A stretch of DNA of 46,883 nucleotides, from the NCBI GenBank assembly GCA_902762325.1, contig CACWNV010000031.1, positions 1 through 46,883 of the forward strand. The letters are read 5' to 3'. A program made the translations under genes and the position numbers. The notes beneath the pieces were generated by a model. That model ran no database searches, was not told where the DNA came from, and saw only the letters and a list, made by a program, of their open reading frames with translations. Below are positions 28,433-36,469 of this stretch, in pieces. Within the stretch, counting starts at the first letter, position 1. Each line of letters starts with the position of its first letter. Origin of the DNA: an uncultured Prevotellaceae bacterium (GTDB taxonomy: Bacteria; Bacteroidota; Bacteroidia; Bacteroidales; Bacteroidaceae).

Positions 28433-30105
28433 TTGATTTTATAGATTCTGCCAGAGTAGGCAGGGATAGTCATACGAACAGACGTATCTGCAATCAGCAC
28501 AGTCTTCAACTGTTCCTTTGTGAGCAAGTCGGTAGCCGTCACCTCTCTTTCGGGGATTCCCATGTACTCAAAGGCGTGACGGGGAATAGCAACAGAGATG
28601 TTGGCTTCTGCACCATCGAAGTTTACAGCGACAAGAAGCAACTCGTCCTCAGCCTTGCGGAGGAACACATATTGTTTATCGGCAATTGACTGATTCACAT
28701 ACATCAGGTCGAAGGTTGCCCCCTTGCTGACGGCTTTCTCTCTTCTTGCGATCTTCATGATCTTCCGATACAAGGCACTTAGTTCCTTTTCTGACTTCTG
28801 CATCTTACGACGGTCGAAATACCCGCAGCGGATACTCTCAACCGACCAGTAATCGAAGATCGTTGTGCGTCCGTCCTTACCGCTGAAGCCCTCTTGTTCC
28901 ATGCCTCGCTCGCCAAACTCCTGACCAGCATAGAGCATGAATGGATTCTTCTGTAAGAGACAACTGACGATTAAGCCCGGAATACCCTTGAATCCGTCTC
29001 CTGCAAAGAAGTCGCTGGCTATGCGTTGTTCATCATGATTCTCAAGAAAATACAGCATGTGGTCACGGATGTCATCCGTAGCTTGCCATTGTCGTGTGAT
29101 GTCTCCGGCACGGCGATGTCCGCAGGTGATGTCACGAACACAGTCGTACATGCCCACCTTATCATAAAGCCAGTCAAAGCCCGCACCGATATAGTTGCGA
29201 TAGAGACCAGGGTTATAGACCTCTCCGATGAATTTGATGTCGGGATAGCGGTACTTTACTTTGTCGGTAGCCCAGAACCAGAAAGCAGCCGGCACCATCT
29301 CAGCCATGTCGCATCGGAAGGCATCCACTCCTTTCTTTGCCCAGAAGAGCAAGATGTCGGTCATCATCCCCCATGTCTTGGGAATGGGAGAGAAGTGTTC
29401 CGACCTACCGCCGGCATCACAATAGTCAACACCGTAGTTCAGTTTGACCGTCTCATACCAGTCGTTTCTTCCGGGACGGTTAGAGAAGCAGTCGTTACCT
29501 GTGGCACGTGCAGGAATCTCCTCGTATTCAGTAGTGAAGAGGTCGGGCTGCGCATCCCCCTTTGGAAGGTCTGACATGTCAAATGCCTGTCCCCAACAGT
29601 AATAGAAATTGTTGGCTGATGAGAAGTGCATGGCTGTGTCGTCGTCTTCTCCAAGGTTGTGCACATCATCCGGCTTGCAGATGCTCTGATACTGTCTTGC
29701 CACATGATTGGGTACAAAGTCCATTATTACCTTCATTCCGGCATTGTGGGTACGCTCGATAAGTGCTTCCCATTCAGCCATACGATTAGGTACATCCGTG
29801 GCAAGATCAGGATCCACATCGTAGTAGTCGGTGATGGCATAGGGTGACCCTGCCTTTCCTTTTACGATTCGTGGATTTTGTTTGGGGATGCCAAAGCGGG
29901 TGTAGTCCGTATCGGTGGCATGACGGATAACCCCGGTATACCAGATGTGGGTGATACCGAGGTCATGGATGCGGTTTAAAGTCTTCTCGTCGAAGTCGGC
30001 AAACTTACCGCATCCGTTATCAAGGAGAGTGCCGTTATACTTTCGTGTTGTATTACGGTTTCCGAAAAGTCTCGTGAAGACCTGATAGATAATGGGCTTT
30101 TCCAT
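28426..30105 (-). CDS. Cytoplasmic GH13 alpha-amylase-family hydrolase
   Basis: This 559-residue protein has no signal peptide, so it is expected to be cytoplasmic. The GH13 regions are in order: region I DFVPNH (129-134), region II DAFRCDMAEM with nucleophile D266, region III FIGEVYNP with acid/base E295, and region IV LENHDEQR with D358. A short C-terminal beta domain follows (about 470-559). The family cleaves or transfers alpha-glucosidic bonds; the exact activity is not readable. It starts 6 bp after fabD stops and overlaps the AlaX gene by 7 bp, so it is co-transcribed with a fatty-acid and a tRNA-editing gene. Confidence 0.9.
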   Translation of the reverse strand: MEKPIIYQVFTRLFGNRNTTRKYNGTLLDNGCGKFADFDEKTLNRIHDLGITHIWYTGVIRHATDTDYTRFGIPKQNPRIVKGKAGSPYAITDYYDVDPDLATDVPNRMAEWEALIERTHNAGMKVIMDFVPNHVARQYQSICKPDDVHNLGEDDDTAMHFSSANNFYYCWGQAFDMSDLPKGDAQPDLFTTEYEEIPARATGNDCFSNRPGRNDWYETVKLNYGVDYCDAGGRSEHFSPIPKTWGMMTDILLFWAKKGVDAFRCDMAEMVPAAFWFWATDKVKYRYPDIKFIGEVYNPGLYRNYIGAGFDWLYDKVGMYDCVRDITCGHRRAGDITRQWQATDDIRDHMLYFLENHDEQRIASDFFAGDGFKGIPGLIVSCLLQKNPFMLYAGQEFGERGMEQEGFSGKDGRTTIFDYWSVESIRCGYFDRRKMQKSEKELSALYRKIMKIARREKAVSKGATFDLMYVNQSIADKQYVFLRKAEDELLLVAVNFDGAEANISVAIPRHAFEYMGIPEREVTATDLLTKEQLKTVLIADTSVRMTIPAYSGRIYKIKC

Positions 30106-30111
30106 TTGCTG

Positions 30112-30999
30112 TTAGGCTATTCCCTGAATGGTTACAGAACGGTCTATCTTTGCTATCATTCCCTGGAGAGCCTTGCCCGGACCGCACTCAGTAAACTCAG
30201 TAGCTCCGTCGGCAATCATATTCTGTACACTCTTAGTCCAGCGGACACTGCTTGTCAGCTGAGCGATAAGGTTCTGCTTGATTTCAGCGGGATCAGTATG
30301 TGGCATGGCATCCACGTTCTGATAGATAGGACACTTTGGTGTCTTGACCTCTGTCTTCTCGATAGCTGCCTGCAGCTCGTCCTTTGCCGGCTGCATCAAT
30401 GGAGAATGGAAGGCACCGCTTACCGGGAGGGGAAGGGCACGCTTTGCACCAGCTTCCTTCAGCTTTCCACAAGCGAGGTTAATGGCATCCACATTTCCAG
30501 ATATCACCAGCTGGCCAGGGCAGTTGTAATTGGCAGGAATGACGATATTTCCTTCGGTGCTTATCTCAGCACATATCTCTTCAACTTTTTCATCGGGCAG
30601 TGCGATGATGGCTGCCATTGTACCGGGTGCCATCTCACAAGCTTTCTGCATGGCCATAGCACGTGCATAGACAAGACGAAGACCGTCTTCGAAGCTCAAT
30701 GCACCGGCAGCAACAAGAGCGGAGAATTCACCGAGAGAATGACCGGCAACCATGTCGGGCTTAAACTCATCGCCCATGCATAAGGCAGATATCACACTAT
30801 GCAGGAATACAGCGGGCTGTGTTACCTTTGTCTGCTTTAGTTCCTCGGCTGTTCCTTCGAACATGATGTCGGTGATCTTGTAGCCAAGAATATCATTAGC
30901 CTTGTCGAAAAGTTCTTTTGCCAGTGGGTTGTTCTCATAAAGATCCTTACCCATTCCTACAAACTGTGCTCCCTGTCCGGGAAAAACAAATGCTTTCAT
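30112..30999 (-). CDS. fabD: Malonyl-CoA:ACP transacylase
   Basis: This 295-residue enzyme transfers malonyl from CoA to acyl carrier protein, the entry step of type II fatty-acid synthesis in the cytoplasm. It begins MKAFVFPGQGAQ, carries the nucleophile S88 in GHSLGEFSAL, R113 in YARAMAM and the catalytic H198 in GAFHSPLMQPA, all at usual FabD spacing. It has its own consensus -7 box about 40 bp upstream. GH13 and AlaX genes follow in the same direction. Confidence 0.97.
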   Translation of the reverse strand: MKAFVFPGQGAQFVGMGKDLYENNPLAKELFDKANDILGYKITDIMFEGTAEELKQTKVTQPAVFLHSVISALCMGDEFKPDMVAGHSLGEFSALVAAGALSFEDGLRLVYARAMAMQKACEMAPGTMAAIIALPDEKVEEICAEISTEGNIVIPANYNCPGQLVISGNVDAINLACGKLKEAGAKRALPLPVSGAFHSPLMQPAKDELQAAIEKTEVKTPKCPIYQNVDAMPHTDPAEIKQNLIAQLTSSVRWTKSVQNMIADGATEFTECGPGKALQGMIAKIDRSVTIQGIA

Positions 31000-31038
31000 C
31001 TTTCAAATCCTTTAGTTTATATTTCTAATAAAACGGTG

Positions 31039-31070
31039 CAAAGGTACACATTATCAGCCGAATAAACGAA
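31039..31070 (-). promoter_or_regulatory. Promoter of fabD
   Basis: On the minus strand the -7 box is TACCTTTG (31039-31046). A 3/4 match to the -33 box, TTCG, lies at 31067-31070 with 20-bp spacing. The leader is about 35 nt. Confidence 0.6.
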
Positions 31071-31121
31071 CAATTTGGGAAGATTAACGCATTTGCGCAA
31101 CACGATGCAGGGATAGCGGCT

Positions 31122-32423
31122 CTATATGTTGGAGGGATGCAGTCCCAGTTCTTTCAGTTCATTGGCTTTCTGTGCGATACTTTGCTTTCCCGAGCTGGCT
31201 TTGTTATAGGCTTCGTTATAGTCGCGTTGGAGAAGTTCGATGTCTTTTCCTACCTTGTCGAACCGTTTGATAAACTCTGCTACCCGCTTGAGCATTTCCT
31301 CAGCCATACTGAAGACCCGTTTCTGGTTCTCCGTCTGCGCATATTGTCTCCATGCTATTTGTATCATCTTGAGGATAGCCATTAAGTTCTGCTGACTGGT
31401 GATGAAGACCTGTCTGTCAAAGGCATCCCCCCACAGGCGCGGCTCTTTGGCAAGTGCCAGCTGTAATGCCCCTTCATTGGGGACAAACATAATGACGAAG
31501 TCGATGGAATGACGGGGTGGCTGGATGTAACGGCTATAGTCTTTTCGGGACAAGCGGGTGTACTGGGTACGGATGCTTTTCACTAAGTCATCGGCATATT
31601 TCTGTTTCAACAACTCATCGTCGGTATTGACAAACTGGTAATAGGCTTCAATAGACATCTTGGCATCGATGATCACATCTTCATCACCGGGGTAGTGGAG
31701 CACAACATCAGGAATCATGCGACTTCCGTTTTCATCATTCGCTATGGCATGACCGTTGGCATCCGTTATCGTCTGTTGGATGTCATAGTCCACGCCACGC
31801 CGTAGTCCTTGCATGTCGAGAATCTCTGTAAGCATCCGTTCTCCCCAATTCCCCTGTTCTTTGTTTCCTCCTCGGATAACATTGGTGAGTCGGGTAGCTG
31901 TCGTGTTGATTCTTGAAGTCTGCTCGCTCATTTCCCGCAACTGCTGGGAAAGCGAAGCCGTGTTCTTGGCTGTTTCGTTGTTGGTGAGTCGGATGGCTTG
32001 ATGCAGTTGCTCTATATCCTGTTTTAATGGATCTGTGAGCAGCTTCATCGCTTCAGAGTTCTGCGTTCTAAGGTTCTCGCTCGTCTGGACAAGTAGCTTA
32101 GAAGCAAGATTCTGAAATTGCTCCTGGATAGTCTTCAGCTGTTGCTCAAAATGCTCGCGTCTCAGTTCGTCTTCCTTTGCCCGTTGTTCTTTTAACAGCT
32201 CCGACTCTTTCGACCATTGTTCTCTCTCAGCATCGAGTTGTGTGTAGAGTTTTCCCAGTTCAATTTTTGCATGAGTGAGTGCCTCATTGATGGAGTCGTT
32301 CTCTGCTTTCAGCGGTTCAATCTGCTGTGTAAGGCTGGCATTTGCCTTTTCCTCATGCTCTAATCGTTGTGCCGTGAGCATTAATGTCGTCTGTACTTCC
32401 TTGTGCTTGTTGTTAAAGAACAT
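31122..32423 (-). CDS. rmuC: RmuC-family DNA recombination protein without membrane anchor
   Basis: The ATG at 32423 (MFFNNKHKEVQ) gives 433 residues; a TTG three codons upstream is unlikely. A long coiled coil covers about 15-190. The RmuC core follows: GNWGERMLTEILDMQGLRRG (about 195-215), then PDVVLHYPGDEDVIIDAKMS with the nuclease-like Asp/Lys pair. E. coli RmuC limits inversions at short repeats and is thought to be a nuclease. Most RmuC proteins start with a transmembrane helix; none is seen here. The 3' end is about 120 bp from fabD, which has its own promoter. Confidence 0.92.
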   Translation of the reverse strand: MFFNNKHKEVQTTLMLTAQRLEHEEKANASLTQQIEPLKAENDSINEALTHAKIELGKLYTQLDAEREQWSKESELLKEQRAKEDELRREHFEQQLKTIQEQFQNLASKLLVQTSENLRTQNSEAMKLLTDPLKQDIEQLHQAIRLTNNETAKNTASLSQQLREMSEQTSRINTTATRLTNVIRGGNKEQGNWGERMLTEILDMQGLRRGVDYDIQQTITDANGHAIANDENGSRMIPDVVLHYPGDEDVIIDAKMSIEAYYQFVNTDDELLKQKYADDLVKSIRTQYTRLSRKDYSRYIQPPRHSIDFVIMFVPNEGALQLALAKEPRLWGDAFDRQVFITSQQNLMAILKMIQIAWRQYAQTENQKRVFSMAEEMLKRVAEFIKRFDKVGKDIELLQRDYNEAYNKASSGKQSIAQKANELKELGLHPSNI

Positions 32424-32442
32424 GTTTCTCAATTGATGAGAA

Positions 32443-32474
32443 CAAAATTACAAACATTTTTTTGTCTGACCAAA
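32443..32474 (-). promoter_or_regulatory. Promoter of rmuC
   Basis: On the minus strand TAATTTTG (32443-32450) is preceded by TTTG (32471-32474) with a 20-bp spacer. Transcription should start near 32437, only about 14 nt before the ATG. Confidence 0.7.
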
Positions 32475-32671
32475 TTCTGTTTTGTCTTTTTCCATATTCC
32501 CGAGATTGTTTTTTGAATACATAATGACATGCCGTTTGACTTTCATCCGTTTAGTGGTTAGTTGACTACAGAATATCAGGGAATGAATGCAGAAAAGTAA
32601 TGGGAAATAAAATTAAAATGTGATTATTTGCTAAATATGCAAGCGCTTTGTGTTTCTTTTAGTAATTCATA

Positions 32672-32759
32672 AACATATTGTTTTTGATGTCTGAACGTAT
32701 CGTTTACGTAGTCTAAATGTATTGTTTACGAGGCGCAAATGGCATATTTGCAAATGATG
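32672..32759. repeat. Second degenerate 22-bp-period dyad array
   Basis: Four 22-bp units start at 32672, 32694, 32716 and 32738. Units 1 and 2, and units 2 and 3, each match at 15 of 22 positions by eye. Dyads recur about every 20-22 bp: ACAT/ATGT, ACGTA-TCGTT-TACGT, GTA-TTGTT-TAC and GCAAAT-GGCAT-ATTTGC. The last three have 5-nt centres. Confidence 0.6.
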
Positions 32760-32771
32760 TTCTTTGCCACT

Positions 32772-32905
32772 GGTGAAGGATGTGAAGGATGTGAAGGATA
32801 GAATAGTAACTTTTGTATAAAGGAAAATACATTTAGGTCGGGGGTAAATAATTTCCTATAAGGAAAGTTGCTATTTGTTCTTTCACATCCTTCACATCCT
32901 TCACC
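32772..32905. repeat. ~134-bp imperfect palindrome, MITE-like
   Basis: The outer 24 bp (32772-32795 and 32882-32905) are perfect inverted copies made of GTGAAGGAT-type repeats. Pairing continues inward with mismatches for about another 35 bp on each side (for example AATAGTAAC against AATAGCAAC), leaving a short G-rich centre near 32836-32846. No transposase is encoded. It may be a non-autonomous mobile repeat or a long hairpin element. Confidence 0.8.
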
Positions 32906-33023
32906 TCGTTCATCAGAAAGGCAGCTCTGCCTCTTGCAATCGTCTTGCGTCGAACTCATGTAAGAATTAGTGTTGTTTCGGATGTTATTTTCAAAAAATA
33001 GTTGGTGATAACGAGCTTTTTTG

Positions 33024-33031
33024 TAACTTTG
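33024..33031 (+). promoter_or_regulatory. -7 box of the CE2 esterase gene
   Basis: TAACTTTG lies 28 bp before the ATG. The -33 region has only TTGG (33002-33005), so the promoter may need an activator. Confidence 0.5.
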
Positions 33032-33059
33032 TACCCAAAACAATCAAAGACCTAAGATA

Positions 33060-34169
33060 ATGAAAAGAAAAATCCGTTACACTCTTTGCACGATGCTCTG
33101 TGCATGTTTTGGCCTCTCATCCTCATTTGCCGTTACCATACCTGTAAAGGGAAGCGTCGTAAAGGCTTCTGATAAAAGAATACAGTATGTTGGCCGTGTC
33201 AGCTTTGCCAAGCCAGATGTCGCTTCGTTTAATTTCCCCGGAACACAGATTATTGCGGCTTTTGAGGGAACGTCGCTGAAGATGATGGCGCGTCCGGAGA
33301 GCGGTTATTTCATGGTGCAGATTGATAACGCTGAACCATTTAAGGTCGGGTTTAATGCAAAGCGCGATTCCGTTGTGACGGTTGCCACGGCTCTTCCTGC
33401 CGGCATTCATTCTTTCAAGGCGATGTATGCCATCGAAGGACTCTTCCGTCATCCGGAGTTTCATGGCTTGATTCTTGATGAAGGGTGTTCACTTGTTGAG
33501 GCTCCCGCACTTCCTGAACGGAAGATAGAGTTCATCGGGAATTCCATTACTTGCGGCTATGGTGTGGAGAGCATCACCAAGGAAGACCCGTTTGAAGACG
33601 AGACAGAGAATCATTTCTATACTTATGCCACGCTCACCGCTAAGGCTCTTGGAGCACAACATACCGCTATAGCCCGTAGCGGCATTGGTGTCTATCGCAA
33701 TTATGACGGACCAAAGGCAGGTAACAAGGAAAACATGCCATGGCAATATGAGTACACCCTTTTCAATGACCATAGTGAACGGTGGGATTTCTCACGCTAT
33801 CAGCCCCAACTTGTCTGTATCAATTTGGGTACGAACGACTTGTCTACGCCCAATTTTGACATCAAGTTGTACGAGAAAGCTTATCGCGCCTTTCTGAAAA
33901 CGGTGCGCGGGCATTATCCGAATGCCAAAATCGTACTGGTGACGGGACCGATGCTCGGCGAGAAAGAGAGTTCCCAGCAGCGTAAAGTGTTGGATGGAAT
34001 ACGTAAGGATTTTAACGAGAGTGGCGACAAGGAGATCTATCGCTTTGACTTTACTTTCCAGACAGGCGACCTGATGTATGGAGCCAGCTGGCATCCCAGC
34101 TTCTGGCAACATCAGAAGATGGCAGGAGAGCTGATAGCATTCCTTCGTCCGCTGATGGGATGGTTCTGA
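33060..34169 (+). CDS. Secreted CE2-type SGNH esterase
   Basis: This 369-residue protein has a signal peptide ending near SSFA. An N-terminal jelly-roll domain (about 35-145) precedes an SGNH hydrolase domain. The nucleophile is S162 in GNSITCGYG, the oxyanion Asn is N259 in NLGTNDLS and the catalytic His is H345 in SWHPS. This two-domain layout is that of carbohydrate esterase family 2, which removes acetyl groups from xylan and other glycans. The Asp that usually lies two or three residues before the His is replaced (GASWH), so a Ser-His dyad is possible; dyads are known in some CE2 enzymes. It is a single gene, converging on the DUF58 operon with a 21-bp gap and no clear terminator. Confidence 0.85.
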   Translation: MKRKIRYTLCTMLCACFGLSSSFAVTIPVKGSVVKASDKRIQYVGRVSFAKPDVASFNFPGTQIIAAFEGTSLKMMARPESGYFMVQIDNAEPFKVGFNAKRDSVVTVATALPAGIHSFKAMYAIEGLFRHPEFHGLILDEGCSLVEAPALPERKIEFIGNSITCGYGVESITKEDPFEDETENHFYTYATLTAKALGAQHTAIARSGIGVYRNYDGPKAGNKENMPWQYEYTLFNDHSERWDFSRYQPQLVCINLGTNDLSTPNFDIKLYEKAYRAFLKTVRGHYPNAKIVLVTGPMLGEKESSQQRKVLDGIRKDFNESGDKEIYRFDFTFQTGDLMYGASWHPSFWQHQKMAGELIAFLRPLMGWF

Positions 34170-34190
34170 TTTTTTAGTTTATTTCTCCAC

Positions 34191-35498
34191 TCAACTGAAG
34201 ACAGTCTTAATCTCCAGATATTTGTTGATGATGTCAATGGAAAGATTTTCTGGGGTGGTGAACAGGCTGAGGATGCCCTGTTGCTTTAGTTTACTGACGA
34301 TGAGTCGTTGCTCGTATGCAAACTTCTCGGCAATGACATGCTGATAATACTCTTCCGTGTTGGTGGGAGAGGTGGACAGATAGTCCTTCAGTTCGGAGTC
34401 TTCAAAAAACACGACGAGCAGCCGATGCTGATTGCTGAGCTGTTTTAAGAACGACAACTGCCGTTGCATGGTGATTAATCCGTTGAAATTGGTGTAGAGA
34501 ATGAAGAGGCTACGCTTCGTAACATGATGTTTCATGTTGCTTACAAGTTCTGAGAAGTCAGTCTCCCCAAAATCTGTTTCCTGGCGGTAGAGACTTTCAA
34601 GCAGCGTCTGCATGTGCCCGGGACTTCTCTGTGCAGGGATGAAGGTGTCTACTTTGTTACTGAAGGTGCATAGTCCTGCCTTGTCTTCCCGTCGCATGGC
34701 AACGTAGGAGAGGACAAGAGAGGCGTTGATGGCATAGTCGAAGAGCGTCATTCCACGGAACGACTGCTGCATGACACGCCCTTTGTCAATGATGTTGAAT
34801 ACTTGTTGTGAGCGTTCATCCTGATAGACATTCACCTTAAGCTGATTTGTCCTGGCTGATGCCTTCCAGTTGATTGTCCGGAAATCATCCCCTTGCACAT
34901 AGTCTTTTATCTGTTCAAACTCTGTGTTGTGCCCCACACGACGAATACGCTTGATACCCAAATCCGTCAGTCGGTTGCTGATGGCAAGCAGTTCGTAGCG
35001 ATGAAGCATCTGGAACGACGGATAGACTTTGACGTCTTGAGGCTTTCCGCATGTGAACCGTCGTTCGACACAGCCAATACGGGTAGTGACGAAGACACGG
35101 ATATACCCGAATGAATAGACGCCTCTTCTGACTGGTCGCAAGCGATAGGTGATGTTTTCCCTTGCTGCTGGATGAGCCTGAGTGTGAAAAAGTATGTCTC
35201 GACGTTGGAATATGGCAGGGATTTCATCGGTTATGTCCAACTGAACGGTGAAAGGATAGGAACTTTCTATTGACAGTCGTATCTCGTTATCATCACCGTT
35301 GGAGAATCTGTCGGAGCAATGCCGTGAGGATGTGATGCCTCCCTTTATGTAGAGAACAAGAATCTCAGATATGACGAGTATTGTGAAAAGGCACAGAAGC
35401 ACCTGCCCAATGATAAACAATGGGGAAAACCAGTAGCCAGTGCCGATGATGACGATGACAACGGAAAGCAGGAGATAGAAGCGTCGTCGGAGGAACAT
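34191..35498 (-). CDS. DUF58-domain membrane protein
   Basis: This 435-residue protein has two N-terminal transmembrane helices (about 7-25 and 27-50), a beta-rich region, then the DUF58 core with EQIKDYVQGDDFRTINWKAS near residue 215 and a von Willebrand A-like fold after it. DUF58 proteins are usually encoded beside MoxR ATPases and are thought to act with them. Its start overlaps the MoxR stop by one base (TAATG), which points to coupled translation. It is the last gene of the leftward operon. The role is unknown. Confidence 0.92.
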   Translation of the reverse strand: MFLRRRFYLLLSVVIVIIGTGYWFSPLFIIGQVLLCLFTILVISEILVLYIKGGITSSRHCSDRFSNGDDNEIRLSIESSYPFTVQLDITDEIPAIFQRRDILFHTQAHPAARENITYRLRPVRRGVYSFGYIRVFVTTRIGCVERRFTCGKPQDVKVYPSFQMLHRYELLAISNRLTDLGIKRIRRVGHNTEFEQIKDYVQGDDFRTINWKASARTNQLKVNVYQDERSQQVFNIIDKGRVMQQSFRGMTLFDYAINASLVLSYVAMRREDKAGLCTFSNKVDTFIPAQRSPGHMQTLLESLYRQETDFGETDFSELVSNMKHHVTKRSLFILYTNFNGLITMQRQLSFLKQLSNQHRLLVVFFEDSELKDYLSTSPTNTEEYYQHVIAEKFAYEQRLIVSKLKQQGILSLFTTPENLSIDIINKYLEIKTVFS

Positions 35499-36469
35499 TA
35501 TTTGGGTACTTCTACATTGTCGGTTAATCGTTGTGCCACTTTCATAGGAGTATATCCTTCCATTTCAGCCTCTGCCGTGAGAATCAGACGATGGTGAAGC
35601 ACCGATGGAGCAACATACTTAATATCATCAGGCGTGATGAAATCTCTTCCCTGAAGGAGTGCATACGCTTTGGCACATTGTAGGATGGCAACAGACGCTC
35701 TGGGCGATGCACCGCTAAAGACGGCACGTGAAGTACGGGTCTGCTGGACAATCTCTACAATATAACGTAGAAGAGATTCATCGACGACGACCTCAGACAG
35801 CATCTTGCGCAATTCCAGCAGTTCGGCCTTTGTCAATACAGGCTTTATTGTGTCCAGCTTCACAAAGTTAGAGTCTTGCTGATGATGCAGAAGAATGTCC
35901 GTTTCTTCCTCGACAGAAGGATAGTCCATCGTAATCTTCATGAGAAAACGGTCTAACTGAGCTTCCGGAAGGCGGTAAGTCCCTTCTTGTTCGATTGGGT
36001 TCTGAGTGGCGAGTATCGTGTAAAGCTCTCCCATCTTATGGGTGATGCCGTCAATCGTAACCTGACGTTCCTCCATTACTTCAAATAGTGCTGCCTGTGT
36101 CTTGGCTGGCGCACGATTGATCTCGTCAACAAGGATGATGTCGGCAAAGACAGGACCCTTATGAAAGTCGAATTCGCTTGTCTTCACGTTGAAGATCGTG
36201 GTGCCCAACACATCGCTCGGCATCAGGTCGGGAGTAAACTGAATACGGCTGAACCGAGCATCAATAAGACGGGAAATAAGTCGGGCAAGTAATGTCTTTG
36301 CCACACCAGGCATACCTTCGATGAGGACATGTCCGTTGGCAAGGATGGCAGTAAGCAACAGGTCGACTGCCTGAGTCTGACCGATGATTACCGTACTGAT
36401 TTCCTGTCGCAGTTGTTGTATCTTTTCATTGAAAAGAGTCAGGTCTGTTCTTTCTTCTGTTGTATTCAT
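35498..36469 (-). CDS. MoxR-family AAA+ ATPase
   Basis: This 323-residue cytoplasmic ATPase has Walker A GMPGVAKT (52-59, K58), Walker B IILVDE (D115, E116) and sensor-type ATQNPIEQEGTYRLPEAQLDRF. MoxR proteins are chaperone-like ATPases thought to mature or insert cofactors into partners carrying von Willebrand A-like domains. The start overlaps the DUF4350 stop by four bases (ATGA) and its stop overlaps the DUF58 start, so all three are translationally linked. Confidence 0.96.
   Translation of the reverse strand: MNTTEERTDLTLFNEKIQQLRQEISTVIIGQTQAVDLLLTAILANGHVLIEGMPGVAKTLLARLISRLIDARFSRIQFTPDLMPSDVLGTTIFNVKTSEFDFHKGPVFADIILVDEINRAPAKTQAALFEVMEERQVTIDGITHKMGELYTILATQNPIEQEGTYRLPEAQLDRFLMKITMDYPSVEEETDILLHHQQDSNFVKLDTIKPVLTKAELLELRKMLSEVVVDESLLRYIVEIVQQTRTSRAVFSGASPRASVAILQCAKAYALLQGRDFITPDDIKYVAPSVLHHRLILTAEAEMEGYTPMKVAQRLTDNVEVPK

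Larger units (their letters stand above)
32424..33059. other. Repeat-rich divergent intergenic region
   Basis: This 636-bp AT-rich spacer separates leftward rmuC from the rightward CE2 esterase. It holds the rmuC promoter (32443-32474), a degenerate 22-bp-period array (32672-32759), a ~134-bp imperfect palindrome (32772-32905) and the esterase promoter (33024-33031). A leftward open frame over the palindrome is a low-complexity repeat translation, not a supported gene. Nothing else was seen. Confidence 0.8.

Noticed and set aside
30106-30783. 225-codon plus-strand open frame over fabD
   Set aside because: It lies opposite fabD, whose motifs are complete; the product is low-complexity Ser/Leu/Cys-rich with no family features.
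32726-33043. Minus-strand open frame with PSHPSHPSP-type product
   Set aside because: It is a translation of the palindromic repeat at 32772-32905; no start signal and no family match by eye.
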